Source: a bacterium
GTDB taxonomy: Bacteria > Zhuqueibacterota > Zhuqueibacteria > Thermofontimicrobiales > Thermofontimicrobiaceae
Assembly (NCBI GenBank): GCA_025453735.1
Contig: JALOPY010000135.1
Span: 1-6,779, forward strand
Reading direction: 5' to 3'
Length of the DNA stretch: 6,779 nt
The position numbers and the translations under genes are program-made. This document shows, one piece after another, positions 1 to 6,021 of the stretch. Below the pieces are notes generated by a model. The model did no database searches. It had not been told where the DNA came from and saw only the letters and a program-made list of their open reading frames with translations. The first letter of the stretch is position 1. Every line of letters begins with the position of its first letter.

Positions 1-2720
1 AACGGATTCGGGCGATTCTGAAACAAATAAAACCGATCGGCCACATGATTCGTTGGCTTTTCAGCAACGCCAGTATGATGTTTTAAATAAAAATCAACAT
101 CTGTTAATGACTTCTTCACATTCAAAAGCGTGGACTGTTCGCACTCACGCACTCTATTGTAATATTCGCCAACGTACTCCTGCTTCCAATCTCCATACGC
201 TCCAAAATTCCAATAGATTCTCCCAGACGCTTCGACATAGTATGCAGAAGAATCAAGGTCAGTTATCTGGTAGAAACCATCGGAATTTGTACGAACTTCT
301 TTGATAAAGCCCCAGAGGCTATCATAGGCAATAATTTGGGCATCAGGAATCGGCTCACTATTGTCGTGTCTGACCACTCTTCCCCAGATGCTGATTGCTT
401 CTTCGAGTGCAAAATTAATGTTTTCTAAATTGTGATCCAGCGATAGAATCTCAGCTTCCTCCCAATTCGGCGAATCAAGGTAATATTCAGTTTTATAAAA
501 TTTCCACCAGCCATTGGATTCGCAATAGCCGGATGCGACAATATAATACGAGCCTTTCGCTAACTTCGGAGTGATATATTTTCCAGAATCGGACGCAATC
601 GTAAAAGCGATTTGATTTTGATCGGCGTCATAGACATCGATGCCGCTAAAGCCAATCGGAGCGCTGTTATCCTGTCGAATGACCTTGCCAGAAATGGTGT
701 ACCCTTCAAAATCATGCAGGATAAAATCGATCGACGGAATTGCGCCTGACAGATCGACTAATGTGGCGCTGTCGCGGCTGGCTGTTTTATTAAAAAATTG
801 CGCTCGATACAATTGATTCCAATCGCTATAAGTGCCAAAGTCCCACCAGACTTTTCCGGTAGCTTCAAAGTAATAACTTTGCGATGTATCCAGCTCAGCA
901 AAATTGAAAATTCCATCTGAGTTGGTCCTGGTTTCCTGGATAAAATCCCAATTGTCATTATAAGCGATGACCTGTGTCTCTTGAATTGGCATCCCGTCCT
1001 GCTGACGAGTTATTTTTCCGCGAATAACCAGAAGCTCTACCAACGTAAAATTGACATCATTCATATCCTGCGCAACATGAATCAGCAAGGCGCCAGCCTG
1101 ATCCGGAGATTCTCGATAAAACTCATTTTTAAACAATTTCTGGAAGGTTCCGTTACAGTCAACCCATCCGTTAGCTTCGAGGAAATAGTCACCAGACCTG
1201 ACGCGAAATAAATAAGCACCTTGACTGTTCGTAGCTATTTCTTCCAGATAATTCCATTGAGAATCATACAGGATAACACGGGTGGAAGCAATTGGCTGAT
1301 TGTTATCCTGTCTCTTCACAAAGCCGGAAATGCTTTTGCCCTGCTCCAATGTAAAATTAATTTGAGACGTCGCTCCGGTAATATTCAATAGCGTTGCAGC
1401 TTCTCGAATTGGCGCATCCAGATAATATTCATTGAAAAACAGTTGTTGCGATTGTCCATCAACATCGCACCACCCGGTCGCTTCTACATAGTAAGAGCCA
1501 TTTTCAAGTCCACTAAAAAGATAGTGACCCGCCGCATCGGTCAATTCTTCTGCCAGGTCTGTCCAATGACTATCATAAAGCCGGATCCGGGCATTTTGAA
1601 TGGGCGAGCCATTATCCTGGCGTGTTGCCACGCCCGATATGGTGCAGCCTTCTTGCAGGGCGAAATCTATATTCAAGGCATCTGCTCCAACGTTTAACAG
1701 GGCGGCACCTTCGCGAGTATTGGATTCCAGATAATATTCTGAAAGAAAGCGTTTCTGATATTTCCCATCGAAGAAGCCATTTCCCTCGATACCAATAAAA
1801 TACGACCCGGGATAAGCCTTATTAAATAAATACTGCCCTTCGGTGCCAGTTTGGCACCAATGAGCTAACTCCCAGTTAACATCAAAAAGCAAGACATGAA
1901 TTGAATCAATTGGAGCGCCATTATCCTGGCGTGTGACTTTTCCAGAAATGCGCCCCCAATCTTCAATTGTAAAATTGATGTTGGTCGTGTCACCGCAGAT
2001 TAGCTTTAGCTTCGTTGCCCCGGCTTGATCTCGAGATTCTTTGTAGTACTCTGGTATATACGACAATTGATCACTGGTTTCACCTGCCGCTTGAACATAA
2101 TAGGTTCCTGGAGGGAGTGCTCCAAAATAGTAGGTCCCATCAGGAGCTGACATAGAACGATGAGGGTAGTTTTCTCCTATGTTGTTCCAACTACTATCGA
2201 AAAGAGTCATAAACATGTTGATGATTGGCAGACCCGTTGCCTGATGAGTAACGAATCCGGAGATACAAGCTCCTTCCAGAGTGAAATCGATATCCGTTAA
2301 ATTGCCAGACAGGTTCACCAGCAATGCTCCGGCTCGATCCTTTGACTCTTTATAGTACTCTGAAATATACATACCTTTGTATCTACCAAGTGTATCGAGG
2401 GACACCCCGGTCGCCAATAGATAATACGAACCCTGTGCCAGATTGCTGACAGTATATTTTCCTTCAGCATCGGTGAAAATGAATTTGTCAAATAAAAATT
2501 GCCAATTTTCATCAAATAAATCAATCTTGATATTTGCAATTGGCTTGCCATCAAACTGCTGCGTCACTTTGCCGGAGATGCTGAAGGCTGTCACCGGGGA
2601 TAACGCTTTGTCCTGCTCCGGTATTGGCTGTTGGTTAGGTTGTTGTGAGTTATCTGTTGCAAGGATGTTTCCGAAGATGAGAAGAAGCAAAAGAATCAAT
2701 GAGCAGATCATCTGTTTCAA
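1..2720 (-). CDS. Large exported protein with eight carboxypeptidase-regulatory-like repeats (3' end outside window)
   Basis: The frame is open without a stop from 2720 to the left edge (906 codons), so the C-terminus is missing. Residues 1-21 (MKQMICSL, then a Leu-rich core, ending ILA) look like a Sec signal peptide. Residues 47-882 form eight tandem units of 102-108 residues. Each begins with a (I/V)SGxVxRQDNxxPI-like strand, then a TxxxGxYxFxxLxxGSYYxxAxG motif typical of CarboxypepD_reg/prealbumin-like beta domains, then EYYxES and a final (I/V)xFxLexG strand. The visible end, FYLFQNRPNP, resembles the first strand of the C-terminal sorting (T9SS type A) or FlgD-Ig tail of FCB-group secreted proteins, so probably fewer than 100 residues are missing. 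The start is TTG at 2720 because AGGAG lies 7 bases upstream; the in-frame ATG at 2711 would be 16 bases away. No catalytic domain is visible. A structural or adhesive role at the cell surface is inferred. The coding call is very secure; the function is not known. Confidence 0.93.
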   Translation of the reverse strand, partial: MKQMICSLILLLLLIFGNILATDNSQQPNQQPIPEQDKALSPVTAFSISGKVTQQFDGKPIANIKIDLFDENWQFLFDKFIFTDAEGKYTVSNLAQGSYYLLATGVSLDTLGRYKGMYISEYYKESKDRAGALLVNLSGNLTDIDFTLEGACISGFVTHQATGLPIINMFMTLFDSSWNNIGENYPHRSMSAPDGTYYFGALPPGTYYVQAAGETSDQLSYIPEYYKESRDQAGATKLKLICGDTTNINFTIEDWGRISGKVTRQDNGAPIDSIHVLLFDVNWELAHWCQTGTEGQYLFNKAYPGSYFIGIEGNGFFDGKYQKRFLSEYYLESNTREGAALLNVGADALNIDFALQEGCTISGVATRQDNGSPIQNARIRLYDSHWTDLAEELTDAAGHYLFSGLENGSYYVEATGWCDVDGQSQQLFFNEYYLDAPIREAATLLNITGATSQINFTLEQGKSISGFVKRQDNNQPIASTRVILYDSQWNYLEEIATNSQGAYLFRVRSGDYFLEANGWVDCNGTFQKLFKNEFYRESPDQAGALLIHVAQDMNDVNFTLVELLVIRGKITRQQDGMPIQETQVIAYNDNWDFIQETRTNSDGIFNFAELDTSQSYYFEATGKVWWDFGTYSDWNQLYRAQFFNKTASRDSATLVDLSGAIPSIDFILHDFEGYTISGKVIRQDNSAPIGFSGIDVYDADQNQIAFTIASDSGKYITPKLAKGSYYIVASGYCESNGWWKFYKTEYYLDSPNWEEAEILSLDHNLENINFALEEAISIWGRVVRHDNSEPIPDAQIIAYDSLWGFIKEVRTNSDGFYQITDLDSSAYYVEASGRIYWNFGAYGDWKQEYVGEYYNRVRECEQSTLLNVKKSLTDVDFYLKHHTGVAEKPTNHVADRFYLFQNRPNP
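75..2582 (-). repeat. Eight tandem ~310-bp coding repeats (beta-sandwich domains)
   Basis: Units in order of translation are at 2582-2268, 2267-1956, 1955-1647, 1646-1338, 1337-1032, 1031-708, 707-396 and 395-75, set by aligning the translated protein by eye. The best conserved DNA block encodes RQDNxxPI; on the plus strand it appears as variants of a 'ccattatcctggcg' string near 1920 and 1610, and as 'gttatcctgtc' near 1303 and 668. The copies have diverged strongly at protein level, so this is an old domain expansion and not a recent slippage array. Units 6 and 8 share a longer loop with a WxFGxYxDW motif. Units 4, 5 and 7 carry a Cys in the corresponding loop (WCDVDG, VDCNG, YCESNG). Confidence 0.9.
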
Positions 2721-2727
2721 AGTAATT

Positions 2728-2732
2728 CTCCT
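2728..2732 (-). promoter_or_regulatory. Ribosome binding site deciding a TTG start
   Basis: The minus strand reads AGGAG here, 7 bases before TTG at 2720. The next in-frame ATG (2711) would be too far from it. Starting at TTG also gives the signal peptide a normal positively charged N-terminus (MKQ). Confidence 0.7.
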
Positions 2733-2847
2733 AATTTAAACTCCTTTGCCATGTTGGCTGAATTTGAATATGAGGAAAAGGTCCTAACAGTTAGCGGAGT
2801 ATTGTTCGGTTTCATGACGAATCAAATTATGGTATCGATATTACGAT

Positions 2848-3057
2848 TCAATTCGAATGAAAAGGATTGAGTGTCATCTGAAAATACAGCTTAATGTCCC
2901 TGGCTTTAAAGACGATGCCCATGCCGCCAGCACCCAGCTTTTCGAGGATTTGGTAATGCGAGAGCGTGCTGCCTAATTTTCCATATTCTTCATCCTGGAA
3001 CAAAGCTAAAAGTCCCCTATAATTTAAATGGAAAGAGTGGTTTCGCAGGTTGAGAAT
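2848..3057 (-). pseudogene. N-terminal fragment of a Hanks-type Ser/Thr protein kinase
   Basis: The open frame between stops at 3060-3058 and 2850-2848 has 69 codons. Residues 29-57 read GSTLSHYQILEKLGAGGMG followed by IVFKARDIKL, the classic start of bacterial Pkn-type kinases: the first beta strand, the glycine loop GxGxxG (GAGGMG at 2934-2917) and the second strand. After KARDIKL, near 2887, the expected VA(L/V)K strand with the ATP-binding lysine is missing. The frame runs into unrelated sequence (YFQMTLNPFHSN) and stops. There is no usable start codon upstream of the homologous part. The rest of the roughly 270-residue kinase domain, including HRD and DFG, is absent from the window. It is therefore a broken gene and not a small protein. 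Serine/threonine kinases of this type occur in many copies in related genomes, so this may be left from an ancient duplication or deletion. Confidence 0.8.
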
Positions 3058-3161
3058 TTAGCAATCTAGCAAGAGAATATTAACAAAAATTTCTACTAAA
3101 GTCAAGATTTATTTGCAGAATGATGCAATACCTCACTTGTTTGAGGGTGAAAACGTCTAAG

Positions 3162-3193
3162 CCTCAGAGGTTTTGAAAAACCTCTGAGGTTTT
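3162..3193 (+). terminator. Strong hairpin followed by TTTT; terminator-like or repeat element
   Basis: CCTCAGAGGTTT pairs perfectly with AAACCTCTGAGG (12 bp, loop TGAA) and is followed by TTTT on the plus strand. That would be a plus-strand rho-independent terminator, yet no plus-strand gene precedes it. On the minus strand no T run follows. It stands about 220 bases beyond the thioesterase stop. Its design (GC arms plus an inner T-tract/A-tract stem) is shared with the hairpins at 3944 and 6096, so it may be a dispersed palindrome and not a dedicated terminator. Confidence 0.6.
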
Positions 3194-3296
3194 CTTACTG
3201 TTAGTGAGTCTTACAGAATTATAATCGGTATTTAAGCTTAGATGCTCAGATCGATATAAAATTTGAGGCAGTTTTTTCCCTTTTGAAAATTTTTCA

Positions 3297-3311
3297 TGGT
3301 AATCATTATCA
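3297..3311. promoter_or_regulatory. Fur-box-like inverted repeat, orphan
   Basis: TGGTAATCATTATCA matches the 7-1-7 Fur consensus TGATAATNATTATCA at all specified positions but one. No start codon of a recognisable gene lies next to it: the thioesterase ends at 3409 on the other side and the kinase fragment is broken. The resemblance may be chance in AT-rich sequence, or a relic of a lost gene. Confidence 0.3.
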
Positions 3312-3408
3312 CAATTCTTTGATTCGGAGCGCACCCAATAATCGACATTTTGGATATGGCGAAAGATAGGTCTTGAAATAGGAAAAAAACGAGCTTTATA
3401 GAAGATTA

Positions 3409-3810
3409 TTAGCGATCAAAAAACGCCTTTTTAAACTCCTCATCAATCGGAATCGGTTTTCCTTCTTTGTTGATAAAAACTCCCACCAATTCCGCATCAA
3501 CGATTTTCTTGCCGGTCTTGCTATTGAAAATTTCCTGTTTGAAGGTGGCGCTGGTTCGTCCCTGGCTGATCCCTTCCAGGGTAATTTCCAGCTCATCGCC
3601 CAATGTCGCCGGCGCCAAATATTTGATTTTGACCTCGACGATGACGATGTAAATCCCTCGATTGAAATAATCATCAAAGCGCAAACCGACTTGCTCCAGC
3701 GCTGCCACACGGGCATATTCCAGGTAGTTCAGATAAACCGCGTAATTCACATGCCCCTGAGCATCCAGCTCATACGATCGGACTTTTAGGGATTGGGAAA
3801 ACTTTTTCAT
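3409..3810 (-). CDS. Acyl-CoA thioesterase, 4HBT/YbgC-like hot-dog fold
   Basis: The 133-residue protein has the normal length of a single hot-dog domain. The N-terminal motif VRSYELDAQGHVNYAVYLNY aligns with the YbgC/4-hydroxybenzoyl-CoA thioesterase signature, giving Asp16 as the likely catalytic carboxylate, with GHVN in the loop and the long helix LNYLEYARVAALEQVG following. The middle strands (YIVIVEVKIKYLAPATLGDELEI) and TSATFKQEIF are also typical of the family. Such enzymes hydrolyse acyl-CoA thioesters in the cytoplasm, usually as tetramers; the chain specificity cannot be read from the sequence. The ATG at 3810 is preceded by GGAG with 7 bases of spacing, and a sigma70-like promoter lies just upstream, so the gene is probably transcribed alone. 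The neighbours give no pathway hint. Confidence 0.93.
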   Translation of the reverse strand: MKKFSQSLKVRSYELDAQGHVNYAVYLNYLEYARVAALEQVGLRFDDYFNRGIYIVIVEVKIKYLAPATLGDELEITLEGISQGRTSATFKQEIFNSKTGKKIVDAELVGVFINKEGKPIPIDEEFKKAFFDR

Positions 3811-3817
3811 TTATTTG

Positions 3818-3821
3818 CTCC
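3818..3821 (-). promoter_or_regulatory. Ribosome binding site of the thioesterase gene
   Basis: The minus strand reads GGAG 7 bases before the ATG at 3810, which supports that start. Confidence 0.6.
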
Positions 3822-3837
3822 GTAACGAATTAATTGT

Positions 3838-3865
3838 AATATAAAAAATTTATGTCAATAGTCAA
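3838..3865 (-). promoter_or_regulatory. Sigma70-like promoter of the thioesterase gene
   Basis: On the minus strand a TTGACT -35 box (3865-3860) is followed after 16 bases by a TATATT -10 box (3843-3838), about 28 bases before the ATG. An overlapping TTGACA at 3858-3853 has no well-spaced -10 partner. Assignment is by consensus only, and the sigma factor preferences of the host are unknown. Confidence 0.5.
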
Positions 3866-3896
3866 GTGAAATTTTCGAGGGTTGTTGTATGCGATA

Positions 3897-3927
3897 GGGA
3901 ATGTGGAATATGGGATTGGGAATTTGG
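3897..3927 (+). repeat. Short G-rich degenerate repeat
   Basis: The plus strand carries GGGAAT, GTGGAAT, GGGATT and GGGAATTTGG in close succession, a degenerate tandem of a GGGAAT-like unit. It sits between the thioesterase promoter and the terminator of the transglutaminase-like gene. Function unknown; it may only be a decayed low-complexity repeat. Confidence 0.4.
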
Positions 3928-3941
3928 CTAAAAGCAAAATT

Positions 3942-3978
3942 AAAAAAAACCAGGCTTTTCAGAAAAACCTGGTTTTTT
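3942..3978 (-). terminator. Rho-independent terminator after the transglutaminase-like gene
   Basis: AAAAAACCAGG (3944-3954) pairs with CCTGGTTTTTT (3968-3978), and an inner TTTT/AAAA stem closes a small CAG loop. On the minus strand the hairpin is followed by a T run, 50 bases after the stop codon at 4028, as expected for its terminator. The plus-strand reading also ends in T6, so it could work in both directions. Its AACCAGG/CCTGGTT core recurs in the palindrome at 6096-6130. Confidence 0.75.
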
Positions 3979-4027
3979 GTGTTACGATTAAGTCATCACA
4001 CTAAAATGCAATTCAATCTTGAATGTA

Positions 4028-5722
4028 TTATTGCGTTGTAAATCCCACCACCCTATAATTAAATTCAAAATTCAGGCTGTTGCTCCATTGCGTATCCAGA
4101 ATGGTTTTATAGCGGGTGCCATCAGCGGGACCGACGGGCTTGCCATAGGAATAGAACCAGTTCAGGATGGGGCGTCCGGTAAAGCCGAGCGCGATCCAGT
4201 AGCGACCTGGAGAAAGCTTGGGCACATCAGCGCCATAATCGAAGTCCACCCAATCGTAGCCAGGATTAAATTTCATTTGATCGACCGAAACCATCTCGCT
4301 GGTCGCTATGGTTGCGCCGGGAAGACCATCTTCATCCTTCAACAATTCGAGCCAGAGAAATCCGCTGCCGCCAAACTTATGCAGCACGATGCCAATTTTT
4401 CGGACATCCATTGGCTTGTTCAGCACAAAGATCTGGGCATATTGCGATTGCTCGGTAACGTATTCCGCAGTTTCAACGAGAAAATTTTTCCTCATCTCAA
4501 AATTATTCCCATCAGTCTGCTGAGCCGGACCACGTGCTGCCAGGAAATCAACATTCCTGGGAAATTCCAGGTTGCCGATCATAAATGGCTTTGAATACGT
4601 TAACGTTGCGAGTTGCTCGGTTGGAATTTTGGGCGGAGGAGGTGGCTCCTTCACCAGAGCGACAGGCTGAAACGTCGCTGAAACTGCCGGGGTGAATAAA
4701 ACTTTCGAGGGACCATAAGTTTGCTTTTGAGCGGACAGATCGATCGTGTCGCCCAAAAATGACGATTCGATCGTCTCCTCAAATTGCGGGGATGCCAATT
4801 CCGCTCGCACCTGGGTCCAGCGAATCAAGCCGTCCTGGGAGGTCTCCTCATTATCCAGCCCGACTTCGACCCGGATAAAACGGTTGCTGACGAACAGTTG
4901 CGTCTGTTGCGGATCGAATGGCACCCAGCCCAAATCCGGAAAATAGACTTCGATCCAGGAATGGCGACCTTCGGCCATTTTCAAGGTCATGTTGCCGTTT
5001 TTCATTCTGATCGTGTACGGCTGTTTCAGAGTGATTCCATTCACGATCCTCGCAGGAATGCCCACGGCTCGCATCAGCGCGGCGGAAAGGTGGGAATAAT
5101 TCTGGCAATTCCCTTTGCCAGACTTGAACGAATACATGGCGCCGTAATCCTGGGGAGTCAAAACATAATTCATGTGATCGATCACCCAGGAAAGGATTCG
5201 CTGCACCGCATCGAATTCGGTTTTTGATCCGGCGGTTAATTCCTTTGCTTTGGCAATGATTGCCGGGTCGGTTACCGGAACCTGCTTCGTGGCAGTCAAA
5301 TAGGGTTGAACGTCCTGCGGAATATTGCTGAACGGAAATGGTGTGGTCGTTTTGATTTCCTGCAGAACGGTCTTGTTATCCGCCAGCAAAGCGATCACCG
5401 TCCGAATTGTTGAGGTCGGCTTTTGCCAGCTCACTTTAATGACCTTATTCCCGCGCTGATCAGTGAATTCCTCTCTGTTCTGCGGCTGCGGAGAAAAGTC
5501 GAAATTGGAATTGACGATGGTCTGATTGTACGTTGGCGATTGATAGGTTGTAGGAATGACATAGCTCAAATTCAAGGTATGAATCGCCGGATTGGGCTCC
5601 ACAGTTTGCACCATTTTATATTGGATGCGCGAGGTTTGCCCACCATTGAGAAGGTAGTTTTCGCCGTACGCGACAGTTGAAAATGCGATCAGCACGAATA
5701 GTAATGCAAGATGTCGTTTCAT
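4028..5722 (-). CDS. Exported transglutaminase-like protein with C-terminal beta domain
   Basis: The product has 564 residues. Residues 1-20 (MKRHLALLFVLIAFSTVAYG) form a clear signal peptide, so it acts outside the cytoplasmic membrane. Residues 22-145 are a beta-rich N-terminal region common in bacterial transglutaminase-like proteins. Residues about 150-275 are the Transglut_core domain with the full triad: Cys206 in GKGNCQNYSHL, His254 in GRHSWIEVYFPDLGWVPFD, and Asp270. A proline hinge (PPPPP near 360-364) separates a C-terminal beta-sandwich-like domain (about 375-562, with GGSGFLWLELL and LSPGRYWIALGF). By family the fold is a papain-like cysteine protease or amide cross-linker; which reaction it performs, and on what, cannot be decided. 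The ATG at 5722 has AGGAG 5 bases upstream. No operon partner is evident: a terminator follows, and the gene upstream ends 80 bases away. Confidence 0.92.
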   Translation of the reverse strand: MKRHLALLFVLIAFSTVAYGENYLLNGGQTSRIQYKMVQTVEPNPAIHTLNLSYVIPTTYQSPTYNQTIVNSNFDFSPQPQNREEFTDQRGNKVIKVSWQKPTSTIRTVIALLADNKTVLQEIKTTTPFPFSNIPQDVQPYLTATKQVPVTDPAIIAKAKELTAGSKTEFDAVQRILSWVIDHMNYVLTPQDYGAMYSFKSGKGNCQNYSHLSAALMRAVGIPARIVNGITLKQPYTIRMKNGNMTLKMAEGRHSWIEVYFPDLGWVPFDPQQTQLFVSNRFIRVEVGLDNEETSQDGLIRWTQVRAELASPQFEETIESSFLGDTIDLSAQKQTYGPSKVLFTPAVSATFQPVALVKEPPPPPKIPTEQLATLTYSKPFMIGNLEFPRNVDFLAARGPAQQTDGNNFEMRKNFLVETAEYVTEQSQYAQIFVLNKPMDVRKIGIVLHKFGGSGFLWLELLKDEDGLPGATIATSEMVSVDQMKFNPGYDWVDFDYGADVPKLSPGRYWIALGFTGRPILNWFYSYGKPVGPADGTRYKTILDTQWSNSLNFEFNYRVVGFTTQ

Positions 5723-5785
5723 AGCTGCTCCTAATATTTGATAAAGTTATTGAAACCGGATCTACTACTGAAATGAATTTCAATG

Positions 5786-5806
5786 ATGATTGCATTGTGC
5801 AATCAT
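5786..5806. promoter_or_regulatory. Perfect inverted repeat upstream of the transglutaminase-like gene
   Basis: ATGATTGCA and TGCAATCAT form 9-bp perfect arms around TTG. The repeat covers the stop codon of the DUF2283 gene and ends 64 bases before the transglutaminase-like ATG. The size and short spacer suit a dimeric repressor operator, and there is no T run, so a terminator is unlikely. No regulator gene is in the window. Confidence 0.4.
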
Positions 5807-6021
5807 GCAAATATCTTTTGTCGTTTCGTGGGAAGATGATTCAAAACAAGCTCGGATAAATCTAATTTCAAGCTCGCGTTATCAATATCAATTCCTGCCA
5901 GGACTCCATTCTCATCATAATCCAGTACGATTCCCTCCGATATTTCCATGCTTTCAACGCTTGATTTTGAAGATAGATCGATATACATGGAATCTGTATC
6001 AGGATAATAATTTATTTTCAT
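5803..6021 (-). CDS. DUF2283 family small protein
   Basis: The 72-residue product matches the DUF2283 pattern: MKINYYPDTDSMYIDLS at the start, then SVESMEISEGIVLDYDENG and GIDIDNAS. The family has no proven biochemical role. Its members often sit directly after genes for small DUF4258 or RelE-like proteins, which suggests an antitoxin-like or partner function (known association, inferred here). The ATG overlaps the stop of the upstream short ORF in ATGA, indicating translational coupling; there is no good ribosome binding site of its own. The C-terminal extension after residue 55 (LSELVLNHLPTKRQKIFA) is basic at the end. Confidence 0.85.
   Translation of the reverse strand: MKINYYPDTDSMYIDLSSKSSVESMEISEGIVLDYDENGVLAGIDIDNASLKLDLSELVLNHLPTKRQKIFA

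Larger units (their letters stand above)
2721..3408. other. 688-base intergenic stretch with no intact gene
   Basis: This gap lies between the end of the thioesterase gene and the start of the repeat protein. Reading both strands, I find no intact gene. It holds a kinase gene fragment (2848-3057), a 12-bp-stem hairpin (3162-3193) and a Fur-box-like inverted repeat (3297-3311), each listed separately. The stretch 3194-3408 is AT-rich with short A and T runs and no other structure I can support. No convincing promoter for the repeat protein was found in 2733-2847. Confidence 0.7.

Noticed and set aside
75..2582. CRISPR-like or non-coding tandem array
   Set aside because: The ~310-base period is entirely in frame and encodes eight diverged protein domains; there are no short identical repeats with spacers.
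2443..2739. Plus-strand ORF of 98 codons near the start of the repeat protein
   Set aside because: Antisense to the signal peptide and first repeat of a continuous 906-codon frame.
2717..2752. Eleven-codon leader ORF (MAKEFKLGELL) whose TGA overlaps the TTG start of the repeat protein
   Set aside because: There is no ribosome binding site before its ATG and the peptide shows no attenuation signature; the overlap is probably chance.
3231..3341. 36-codon minus-strand ORF starting MSIIGCAPNQRIVIM
   Set aside because: It has no ribosome binding site and no recognisable family, lies in AT-rich intergenic DNA and contains the Fur-like site; coding cannot be supported.
3396..3716. Minus-strand ORF of 106 codons in another frame of the thioesterase gene
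   Set aside because: Rich in Arg, Ser and Trp with no family features; the overlapping frame is a clear hot-dog thioesterase.
4019..4594. Plus-strand ORF of 191 codons opposite the transglutaminase-like gene
   Set aside because: It lies antisense inside a well-supported gene and shows no domain or plausible composition; it is a shadow.
4784..5227. Plus-strand ORF of 147 codons
   Set aside because: Antisense shadow of the catalytic domain of the transglutaminase-like protein.
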